Notes under the pieces: generated by a model
Told to the model about the DNA's origin: nothing
Databases searched by the model: none
The model's input: only the letters and a program-made list of their open reading frames with translations
Assembly: GCA_964573725.1 (NCBI GenBank)
Contig: CAZNLJ010000060.1
Span: 1 to 22,813 of the forward strand
Direction of reading: 5' to 3'
Length of the DNA: 22,813 nucleotides
Source of the DNA: UBA6168 sp964573725
GTDB taxonomy: Bacteria; Bacteroidota; Bacteroidia; Chitinophagales; Saprospiraceae
Shown: in pieces, positions 1 to 11,200 of the stretch
Layout: the number at the start of each line of letters is the position of its first letter
Numbering within the stretch: the stretch's first letter is position 1
Translations under genes and position numbers: made by a program

Positions 1-2263
1 GGCCGCTCGCCGTCTCCGTGATGGTGTAGGTCACCGTGCTGGTGCCCAGGTTGAAGACGACACCGCTCGCGTCATCGGTACCGCTCGCCGAAGTAGCACC
101 GGTCACGGTGTAGGTCACGACCGAATCGCAGTTACTCGCCGTCAGCAACGGCGTCAGGCTGCCGGCCGGGGCAGTCCAGGTACAGGTACCCGGATCGGTA
201 TCGTCGATGACCAGGTTGCCCGGGCAGACGATGACCGGTGCCTCCGTGTCGACCACCTCGATGTACATCCGGCAGGTATCCGTGTAGATGGCATTGTCAT
301 AGGCGACATAAACGATCTCATGGACACCGACGGAAAGCGGGCTACCGGGTGTCGGTCCGGAAATCTGTACGACAGCCTGAACCAGGCAGTTGTCTTCCGC
401 CACCGGAATGCTCCAGACCGCACCGCCCTCACAAGCATTGGGAAAGAGGGCAACCGTGAAAGTATCGACCGGACAGTTGACGAAGTCCACCTGTTCGTTG
501 TCGTACACCGTCACCGTCAGGTTGCAACCTTCGGTATTGCCGGCTGCATCGGTGACGTAGTACAGCAGGGTGTTCACCCCTACCGGGAAATTATAGGATG
601 CGGTGATGAAACCCGCCGTGGCACCTTGCGTCAACGGCATGAGGTCGAACGGACCGGCATGTACGCCTTCCGCATCCTCTATCTCGTAGACATAGGTGAT
701 GATTTCGCAATTATCCGTCGGCAGCGGGTGATTCCAGGCATAGGTACCGTAGCAATCGCCGGTCTGTCCGAAGCCGGTGTTGTTCGTGCCGATGGTGACC
801 GGCGAAGGGCAGGTCATCAAAGGCTTCTCATTATCCACGACCGTGACCGTGTGGGTACAGCTGGCACTGTTGCCGGCGGAATCCGTGGCGGTCCAGGTCA
901 CCAGGCTGATACCCAGCTGGTAGGTGAAGGTATTCATCGCGGAACTGAAGGGCCCGTCCAGCGAATTGTCCGGATTATCGACGGTGTAGCTGAGGGTGGG
1001 TGTTCCCGGACAATTGTCCGATACCGTCGGAACCGCCAAGGTCACGGAAGCCTCGCAGGTGCCTGCATCGGTACCCGCGTCGCGGTTCGGCGGACAGCTG
1101 ATGGAGGGCGCATCCCCATCCGCTACCGTCACCGTAAAGCTGCAGGTCCAGGCCTGGCCGCTCGCCGTCTCCGTGATGGTATACGTGACGGTGCTCAGGC
1201 CTGCGTTGAACGTCGTACCGCTGGCATCGTCCGTTCCGCTGGCCGTCGTGGCACCTGTGATGACATAGGTGATGGCGGAATCGCAGTTGCTGGCCATCAA
1301 TACCGGGGTGAGGCTGCCGACCGGTGCCGTCCAGGTACAAGTCCCGGGATCGGCATCCACGGTCATATTGCCCGGGCAGACAATCACGGGATCTTCGTTA
1401 TCCGACACCTCGATGTAGATGCGGCAAGTGTCCGTGTAGATATAGTTGTCGTAGGCGACATAGACGACTTCGTGCACACCGACCGGCAAGAGGCTGTCCA
1501 GCATCGGACCGGAAATCTGGAGAACCGCCTGGACCAGGCAGTTGTCTTCCGCCACCGGAACGGTCCAAGTCGCACCGCCTTCGCAGGTGCCCGGGAACAA
1601 GGAGACCGAAATCGTATCCGTCGGACAATTGACGAACTGAACCTGCTCATTGTCCGTGACCGTCACCGTGAACGTACAACCGTTCTGGTTGACGGCGTCA
1701 TCCGACATGTAGTAGAGTACCGTGGATGTGCCGACCGGGAAATCGTAGGAGGCGTTGATGAAACCGGAGGTCGCCCCTTGCACGAGGACCATGAGGTCGA
1801 AGGGACCTATATTGTTCCCGTCGGCACCATTGATTTGGTAGGTGTAGGTGGTGACCGCGCAGTTATCCGTCGGCAGGGGATGGTTCCAGGTATAGGTGCC
1901 GTAGCAGTCGCCCGTCTGCCCGAGGCCGGGCGTATTGGTACCGACGGTGGCATTGGAAGGACAAGTGAAGTTCGGGGATTGGTTGTCGGTCACCGTAACC
2001 TGCTGCAGGCAGGAGAAGATATTACCGACGGAGTCCTCCACGCTCCAGGCGACCTGGCTGATGCCGGCATCGAAAGTGTAGCCCAGGCTTCCCGTGTTGT
2101 AAGGTCCGTCGATGCTGCCGTCCGGATTGGTGACGGTGTAGCTGAGGGTGCCGGAGGTACAGGAAGCGTTGAGGGTGGGTGTCGTCAAGGTGATGGCTGC
2201 GGTACAGTCGCCGAAATCCGTATTCGTGCTGATATCCGCCGGGCAGGTGATTCCGCAGGCAAT
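1..2263 (-). repeat. HYR domains in two copies of a four-domain super-repeat (second copy truncated)
   Basis: Eight HYR-type domains read as a-b-c-d twice. Type a begins ITCPADIS or ISCPPNRD. Type b is enlarged (GQTGDCYGTYxWNHPLPTDNC, later GPFDLM and QGATxGFIxASYxFPVG). Type c begins FVNCPxDT and carries AEDNCLVQA. Type d begins VIVCPGNxxxD and carries PGTCTWTAP. Matching points of copies one and two are 1152 bases apart in type c and 1155 in type d. Bases 1-25 match 1156-1180 exactly. HYR domains are Ig-like and associated with adhesion. Confidence 0.85.
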
Positions 2264-5200
2264 CCCGGTGGTGATATATGCGAAAGCGGTATCCCGGAGA
2301 TCACTGTATGGTGCCGGCATACGTATGGAATAGGTAAAGGTGTCATTACCGGTGAAATCCAAATCCGGGGTGTACAGGAAACTACCATCGGATGCCATCA
2401 CCAATGCACCATCCGTCGGTTCGGCCACCACCGAGAAGAGTGCATCCGTCGGATAAGTGTCATTATCACTGACATCCGCTGCTATCGGCGTCTCATAGGG
2501 GGTGGAATAGCTATCGTCCACGGCAGCCGGACCAACGACAATCAATACAAGGGCCGTATCACAGGACGTCCCGTTGGGGGCCGGCAGGCAGACTCGGTAC
2601 CGGAAGGTATCCACACCGGTGAAACCGGTATTCGGGGTATAGGTGAAGGTACCGTCCGAGTTGAAGGATCCCTGCGGAATGGAGCCGTTGGACGGGTTGA
2701 CAATTTTGCTGAAGACAGACCCTGCCGGATAGTCGTCATTGGTACTGACATCGGCGGAGACGGCGGTGTTATGGGCTGTCCGGTAGAGGTCATCGACCGC
2801 GTCCGGCCCCATGGATATGACCGCAATGGCCGTGTCGCAGACCGTATTGTTCGGCGCCGGCAGGCACAATACGTAAGTGAAGGTGTCACTGCCGTTGAAG
2901 CCGGGATCGGGGACATAGAGGAATTCCCCGTTGGACGAAAGCACGAGGCTGCCGTTGGATACGCCGCTGGTGACGGAGAACGTCGCTCCCGTGACGATAC
3001 CATCGTTCGTACTGACATCCCCGGATACGGCCACACCGGGTGCGGTTGTGTAATAATCATCGGTGGCACTCGGACCTCCGATGGTGACCAACGCCGTGTC
3101 GCAGATGGTTCCGTTGGGGGCCGGCAGGCATAATTCGTATTGGAACTGGTCCAGGCCCGGGAATTCGCTGCCCGGGACATAAGTGAATGTACCGGTGTTG
3201 GCATCGAACGAAATGAGGGAACCGTGAGACGGACCGGTACCCGGGATGGTGTCAAAGGTCGATCCGGTACTGAATCCGTCGTTCGGGGATACATCGGCAA
3301 ACAAGGTATCGGCAATTGCGGTACAAAACGACAATCCCCAGGCATTGAGGATGCCGTCATCCTCATCGAACGTATCCTCGATGTACAGCGTCCAGGTACC
3401 GTTCGGGTCCTCCCCGTCGAAATTGCTCAACAGTTCGGTCGGCCAATAGGCGAGCCCATCCGTAGGCGGACAGGGATAATCCCCGCTGCCCGCCTCGTCG
3501 TCGAGACTGATGAACATATCATTATCCGAACCGCATGGTCCGTCCAGGAGGGTGACAAGTGTACCCGTCGGGCTTTCCAGGGTGATGATGAGATCATTTA
3601 TCCAGGTATGGGTAATATCCAGACCGACTACGTTCACGTCACTGATTGTGCTTGCGCCGGAGACGGTCAGGGTGGCACTGACCGTGGTATTGTCCAGGAT
3701 ATTGACCGCAGGTCCGGAATAGGTCACCGTATCGCAGCTCTCCGCACCTGCCACCAACAGGTACACATCGTTGACGGCATCCGGTCCGATGACGATGATC
3801 GCCGTGGCGGTATCACAAATGGACGTATTCGGGCTGGGCAGGCACACGACATACCGGAATGTGTCACTGCCGGTATATCCACCGGCAGGCGTGTAGGTGA
3901 AGGCACCGTTCGCATAAAGGATATTGGTTCCGTGGTTCACATCATCGAACAAGGCGAAGCTGGACCCGGCGGGATAATCGTCGTTCGAAGCGACGGTATT
4001 GGTCAAGGTGGTTTCGTACCGGGTGACGAAATCATCATCGACGGCATCCGGGCCGACCATGATGACCACCGATGCCGAGTCGCAGACCGTCCCGTTGGGG
4101 GCCGGCAGGCAGACCGTGTAGGTGAAGGTGTCGGGGCCGGTGAATCCGCTGTCCGGATCGTAAGTGAACGTGCCGTCACTGTTGAAGGTCAGCGTGCCGT
4201 TGCCGGGCATGCCGGTATCGTTGAAGACCGCTCCGGCCGGATAGGTGTCGTTGCCGCTGACATCGTCGCTCACATTCGTGTCGAAGGTGGTGACGTAGGA
4301 ATTATCCACGGCCTGCGGGCCTACGATGATAAACACCGTCGCCGTGTCACAATAGCTGTTGTTCGGATAAGGCAGGCAGACGGTGTATCGGAAACTGTCG
4401 ATGCCGGTGAAGCCTGCATCCGGCGTATAGATGAAACCGCCGTTGGGGGAAAGGACCACATCGCCGTTCGCCGGGAAGGTGAACTGATCGAAATCGGAAC
4501 CAGGCGGGTAGCTGTCATTGGCGGCGGCCGTCGAGGTTTTCGGAGTCTGGTAGGCGGTGATGACCGTATCGTTCACGGCGACCGGTCCCACCACGATCAC
4601 CGCGATGGCCGTATCACATACCGTCGTATTCGGCGAAGGCATGCAGACCTGGTAGGTGAAGGTGTCCAATCCCTCGAATCCCGCATCCGGATCATAGGTG
4701 AAGGTTCCGTCCGTATTGAAGGCCGTCAATGCACCGTTCGATGGGGAACCGCCCGTGATGACGGCGAAAGTAGATCCGGTCGGATAGACGTCGTTTGTAC
4801 TGACATCATCGGATACGTCCGTATCGTTCGGCGTGCCGTACATATCGTCCGCCGCATATACCCCGACGACGATGACCACCGTCGCCGTATCGCAGACCGT
4901 CGTGTTCGGGCTGGGCAGGCAGACCACGTACCGGAAGCTGTCCACCCCGGTAAAACCGGTGTTCGGGGTATAGTTGAAGGTGCCGTTCACGGCAAAGACC
5001 ACCGAGCCGTTCGCCGGATCGGTGATGTTGTCGAATCCGGAGCCCGCCGGGTACACATCGTTGTCGCTCACGTCCCCGGTGACGGGGGAATCAAGGCCAG
5101 TCGTGTAATTGTCAGCTACGGCATCCGGACCTACGGTGATGACCACCGTCGCACTGTCGCAGACCGTCCCGTTGGGGGCCGGCAGGCAGACCGTGTAGGT

Positions 5201-8200
5201 GAAGGTGTCGGGGCCAGAAAACCCACTGTCGGGGTTGTAGGTGAACGTACCGTCGTTGTTGAGGGTCAATGCACCGTTCGCCGTGGAATCGCTCATGGCG
5301 AACGCCGACCCGGCCGGGTAGGTATCGTTTGAACTCACATCGTCGCTCACATTCGTATCGTACGCAGTCAGGTAGCTGTCGTTCACGGCCTGGGGTCCCA
5401 CGACCACGAACACCTTCGCCGTATCGCACACCGACGTGTTCGGGCTCGGCAGGCAGACCACGTACCGGAAGCTGTCCACCCCGGTGAAGCCGGTGTTCGG
5501 CGTATAGCTGAAGGTGCCGTTCACCGCAAAGACCACATCGCCGTTCGCCGGATCGGTGATGTTGTCGAATCCGGAGCCCGCCGGGTACACATCGTTGTCG
5601 CTCACGTCCCCGGTGACAGGGGTATCGAAGCCGGTTGTATAGCTGTCAGCTACGGCATCCGGACCCACCACAAGGATGGCGAGGGCGGAGTCGCAGACCG
5701 CTGAATAGGGCGCCGGCAAGCATACCTGATAATAGAAACTGTCCAAGCCGGAGAAGCCGGAATCCGGATCGAAGGTGAACGTACCGTCGGTATTGAAGGT
5801 CAGCGAGCCGTTTGCCGTCGAGTCGTATACCGCGAAGGAGGAGCCGATGGGATAGCTGTCGTTGGTGCTGACATCATCGCTCACATTGGTATCGTAAGTC
5901 GTCACGTATGAGTCGTCGACGGCGATGGGTGGGATGAGCGGCACCACCGGCGTCGGGGTGTTGCTGGTACCCGGCGTGGTCATGGCCGTGGGATCCGGAT
6001 CCTGCCCCACTTGGGAGGTATCGGAGGTCATGCCGCCCAGGGGGCCTCTCCCGAAGGCCAGCGCGATATTGTCGATGGTATCCGCGGCACTCGGGGTGAA
6101 GCGGAAGCTGACCTGTAAGGTATCCTTTTCCCCGACCGCCAGGCACTGGCCCGGCAAGAGGATGTTGGAAGTGCCCGTACCGTTCCATGCCACGTTCGCA
6201 CCGAGAATGGATCCGTCCGTCGCGGAGAAGTTGGAGAGGGGCGCCGCCGTCGAGAACTGGCCCACCACGTCGTCATAAATTTCGAGGCTGCACAGCTGGA
6301 CATCCCCGTAGTTGCCGATGACCAGGTTGAATGTCACGTCGTTGGTTCCGTCGGCGAGGTTGTACACCAAGGTGTCGACAGATTTGGCGATACCGACCAG
6401 GGGGTTTTCGAAGAGGACGAGCGGAGTGGGTTCGCTGTTATTGGCAGGGCCGTTCAGGTCCGGGTCGACGCTGGTTCCGTCCTGGGAGAGGTCCAGGACC
6501 GTACTGCCGGCCGGTGAGGTACCGAAGCCGACGGTGGTGTTGAGGTAAGGACCACCGAAACCGTTGGCCGAAATATCCACCACGATTTCAATCAGGGCAA
6601 ATTCATCGGGAAGCAGCGGACTGAGGCCGTCCAGCAGTGCCGCATTGGCGGAGCTGCCGTCGTACATCGCGTCCAAGGTCAGGTTATTGGACACCGGTTG
6701 GGTCGTGATGAGAACCGAGTTGACAGTATAAGTGGTCGGTGCCGGGAAAGTAGCGTCCAGGTCCTCCATGACTTGTACATCCGATAGGGGCACATCACCG
6801 GCGTTTTCCACCCGCACCTGGTAGGTGACCTGATAAACACCGGCGCCCAAGTCGGTCGGTCCGCTGGTAATGTCTTTGGAGACGCCGATCCGGGGGAATT
6901 CCGTGAAGGTGACCGGCGTCGGGATGCTGTTGTTTCCGGGGTTGCCATCCCGGTCTGGATCGGCATTCACCCCATTGGTGGAAGTGTCACTGACCGAACT
7001 CCCCGCCGGAGAGGTACCGTTAGCGACCGCCAAATTGGTGTAGGGGCCGAGATAGGTTCCCGGAATGAGTATGACCGTCAGGGTGATGGTATCCTGATCG
7101 CCGAAGGCCAAGGTGCTCGCGGCAGCCGTCAGGAGGTCTGTATCGGCGTCGCCGTCAAAGGAACCATTCGCGGTGAGGGATCCGGTGGCACTGACACCGA
7201 CGGGTACAAATCCGGAAGCCAAGGCAAACCGGGTCGCCAGGTCATCGGTCAACTGGACGGCGGAAAGTGGTACATCTCCTGTATTGCCGACGATCAGGCG
7301 GTACACCACCGTATAGGTTCCATCGTTGTTGTTGGTGCTGGAAAATAAGGATTTGGCCAAGGAAATCCCTGGTGATTCGGTAAATATGACCGGCGTGACA
7401 TCCATGTTGTCGGCCGGACCGTCGTTTTCGGGATCCGGGTCGAAGCCATTGTGGGAATCATCCGTGACGGACGTATTGAAAGGGCTGTCTGCGGTGGCGG
7501 TGGCCTGGTTCTCGCGGGTCAGGTCGTTGCCGGGAGCCACCGTGAAGGCGATGGTAATGGTCCCTTGTGCACCGACGGCCAGGTTGTCCGTGCCTGCCAG
7601 CAGGTTCGCGTCCGAACCCCCTCCGTCATAAGCGGCATTGGTGCTGAAGGTGGTGCTGGTCACGGTGAAACCGGACAGGACGGCACCGGGGAACAGGGTG
7701 TTCATGTCGTCCGTGACCTGCACATTCCGCAGGGGCACATCCCCGACATTTTCCACGACGAGCGCGAACGTGACATCATAGGTGCCGTCGTTGTTGTTGA
7801 CAGGCGTACCGACCAAGCGCTTGGCGATGGCGATTGCCGGGTTCTCCGGAAAGACGATCGGGGTCGGATCGTCGTTGTCGCTGCTCAGTCCGTCGTTATC
7901 CGGATCGGGATAGGCGCCGTCCTGGGAAACATCACTGACCGTTGTTCCGCCCGGGCTATTGCCGGATACGGTCGCGGTATTGTTGTAGGGGCCCGCACCG
8001 AGCGGGGTCACGGTAAGGTCCAGGTCGATGGTATCCAGGTCGCCTACGGCCATGGCGTCGGTTCCCAGCAGCATGGTCTGGACCGAGGTTCCGTCGTAGG
8101 CGGTGTTTACGGCCAGGTCGGAGCTGCTGATGCTATTGACCACCAGCGAGGATGCACCGGAGAAGACCGTGGAAAGGTTGTCCGTCACCTGGACGGCAGA

Positions 8201-11200
8201 CAGGGGAACGTCGCCCAGGTTCCGCAAGATGAAACGGAAGGATAGGTCGTAGCTGCCGTCGCCATTGCTGGTCGGTCCGGCTGTCAGGGCTTTTGCCAGC
8301 CCGATGACCGGCGTCTCGGAGAAGGTGACAGGAGTCGGGGTCGAGTCATCAGCGGACCCGTTCGTACCGCTGTCCGGATCGGTCCCGTTGTGGGAAAGGT
8401 CCGACACGGTGATGCCGCCGGAGCTGGTGCCGTTGGCGGTGACGGAATTGTCGATCGGACCCAGCGCCGTACCGGGCCAGATTTTAAGCCGCAACTGGAT
8501 GTAGGCCGAGTCATCGACATACAGGATATCCGAGCCGGCCAAAAGTCCGGTATCGGTATCGCCGTCGAAAGCGCCGTTGACGGTAAGCGCGGAGCTGGAC
8601 GTCGCCAGCACCTGGAAGGAATCGACGGCAGTGAACTGGGCGGCGAGGTTTTCATCCACCTGCACGTTGTTCAGGATCACGTTACCTTCGTTCCGGACCA
8701 ATATTTCATAAGTGGCGGAATAGGAACCATCCCCGTTGTTCACCGGAGTTCCCACCAGCCGCTTGGCCGTACCGATACAGACCGGTTCCACGACATAACT
8801 GCGCACGGCGGTGCAGGCGTTGTCATCCGTAATGGTCACGCCGTAGGTGCCGGCCGCCACCATGGAAAGGGTATCGTTGGTACTGGCATCCGACCATAGG
8901 AAGGTATAGTCCGGCGTTCCTCCGCCGACGGACAGGGCCACTTGCCCGCCATTGCCGGGGTCGCAGGCCGTGTGGGTCACGACGGCGGAGACGCCGATTG
9001 CGGTCGGCGTCGTGATGGTCCTCGAATTGGTGGCCGTACAACCGTTTCCGTCCGTGACCGTCACGGTGTAGGTACCAGCCGACAAGCCGCTGAGGTCCTG
9101 GCTGGATGCGCCGTTGGACCAAAGGTAGGAATAGGGCAAGGTGCCACCGGAGGGGGTCAGGTTGATGCTGCCGTTCGTCAGTCCGCCGCAGGTCACGTCG
9201 GTTTTGGCCGAGGACAGCGACAGGGCCGCCCCCGGCTCGGTGATGGTGGCGGAAGCGGTGGCGGTATTCATGGCCGCGTCGGAAACCGTCACCGTATAGG
9301 TTCCGGCCGCCAGGGCGGTCTGGCTAGCGCTGTTGGTGCTGACGAAGCCCGCCGGACCGGACCAGGCGTAGCTGACCGGGGCCGTCCCGCCGATAACCGC
9401 CACATCGATGGTGCCGGTGGCATCCCCGTGACACAGCACATCGGTATGCACCATGGAGACGATGGTGATGGGTTCGGCCGTATTTTCGACGGTATAGCTA
9501 CCGACGGCGGTACATCCGTTGGCATCGGTGACGGTCACTGTGTAGCTGTCCGCTGTCAAGCCGGTGATGTCCTGGGTCGTGGCCGGTTGAGTCCATACAT
9601 AGGTGTAAGGCATCGAGGTGATGGAGAGGTCGTCCCAGGAACAATTGGATCCCGTGGAAAGCACCACCCGGTCTCCGCCCGAATTTGTGGTGCTGTGAGA
9701 TAGTGTATGGGAGACACTCGTGGCGATATTGGTAAGCGTGGCGCTGAACGTATTCCCGTCATCGGTGATGACCACCCGGACCGGCGTGGAAAAGAATGCA
9801 TTCGTCAAATTCGCACTTGTCCCATCACCGCCAATCGGGTCAGATAGGATAACCTCGCCGTCGTTGAAATTGTGAATGCGCAGGTAAATGGAATTTGTCG
9901 GCTCCCCGCCTGTACCGTCGTTCAGACCGTCGCTACGGGTACCGATGAAGGCGATGTCATCATCTACAAATGTAAAGCTGACCGTTGCCGCCACGACCAG
10001 GGGTTGGGAGGGGGTCGGTTTCAGGTTGGTGGCGACGGTGGAGAGCGGCCCGCGGGTGTTACCCGTACTCTGAAAGGCACCGGAAGCTGCGCTTCCCGTA
10101 CCGGTCAACACCTGGAAGTCCGCCGCGTTCCAGTTACCGCTGTCGAAGTTCTCCGACAGGACCTGGACGGCACCGAAATCCACATCGATGTCGATGGCGC
10201 CGTCGGCGGCCCCGACGCCGCCGGTGGCATCCGTCACCAGGGCGCCGGTGATGGCCAGATTGGTGACCGGTTGGCTGATGCTGGTCGAAGCCGTTCCGGT
10301 ACAACCGGCATTATCAGTGACGGTCAGGTTGTAATCCCCCTCCGACAAACCGGCGATATCTTCGGCGGACTGGCCGGTGTCCCAGGTGAACGTGAAGGGC
10401 GCAAGACCGGAGGAGACGGTCGTCTCCACCGAACCGTCCAGGTCACCCCGGCAGTTGATGTCATCGGGGACCAGCGTGACCGTCACCTCGTCCAGGTAGA
10501 TGTCCTGGCAACGCTGCATGCCATCCCCGCAGTCGTTGGAACCGTACACGCAGACCTGGTAGGTCTGCCCCGGTGTCAGGGCCGACCAATCCACCACTAT
10601 GGAATCATTGTCGGTACTGCCGATGGCCACCGCACCGGCTGGCAAGGTCCAGGTGAAACTGTTGGCATCCGGCAGGGTGGGAATGGAGATGGTATCCAGA
10701 TGGTCCGAACAGACATACACGGCATCCAGCACGGTAATGACGAGGGTCGCCTGGTCGCTGAGAGACGCACCGGTGGGACAGGCCACATCGGAAACGGTGT
10801 ATCGCAAGGAATCTACTCCATAGAAACCCGTATTCGGGGTGTAGGAAATGATACCGTTGCCCAGGTACACGGCGCTACCATTGGCCGGCGCCAGGGAGAT
10901 GACCAGACTTGTTGCATCCAGGAAACCTTCCGCGTCCGAATCATTCGCCAGGACGTTTTTGGTCACCGGAAGACCGGGCGTGGTTATCTCCGCATCCCCC
11001 ACCGCCACCGGAGCCGCGTTGGTGGTGGAGTACCGGACCGTGACGACGGCGGTATCCTTCAAGGACTGTATATCCGTGACGTCGTATTCAAATGTGAACA
11101 AGTCATCCTCGGACGGTGAGGCGACCAAGGTGAACTCCACCTCGTTGCTGCCGTTGACAGTCAGGTTGAAATCAGGGTTGGCGGCTGAAACGATGCTGAC

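Larger units (their letters stand above)
2264..5926 (-). repeat. Twelve tandem cadherin-like (Big_9/VCBS-type) repeats of 89 residues
   Basis: Units start at 5926, 5659, 5392, 5125, 4858, 4582, 4315, 4048, 3781, 3070, 2803 and 2527. Most are exactly 267 bases (89 residues), two are 276 (at 4858 and 2803), the last is 264, and the ninth is 711 because of an insertion. The consensus is AVxDSYxTxxDTxVSxDVS, NDxYPAGSxF, an NGxLTFNxDGTFTYxPDxGF strand pair, GxDTFxYxVCLPAPN, then TVCDTAxVVIxVGP. Units alternate between two subtypes. Eleven of the twelve carry a Cys pair about ten residues apart. Such repeats are known as extended, calcium-stiffened stalks. Confidence 0.88.

Noticed and set aside
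320..5332. Two long plus-strand ORFs (937 and 730 codons) almost end to end, plus further ones at 7451-8245, 9872-11119 and 11951-13231
   Set aside because: The 937- and 730-codon ORFs lie exactly antisense, codon for codon, to the adhesin, and the others also lie antisense within it; all are Arg/Gly/Asp/Val-rich and mirror its repeats. The minus frame has recognisable domains and a signal peptide. They are open because the adhesin rarely uses TTA, CTA or TCA codons.
2264..5926. CRISPR array or other short regularly spaced repeat
   Set aside because: The periodicity of 267 bases is coding, keeps frame and translates to Ig-like units. There are no short identical repeats with unique spacers.
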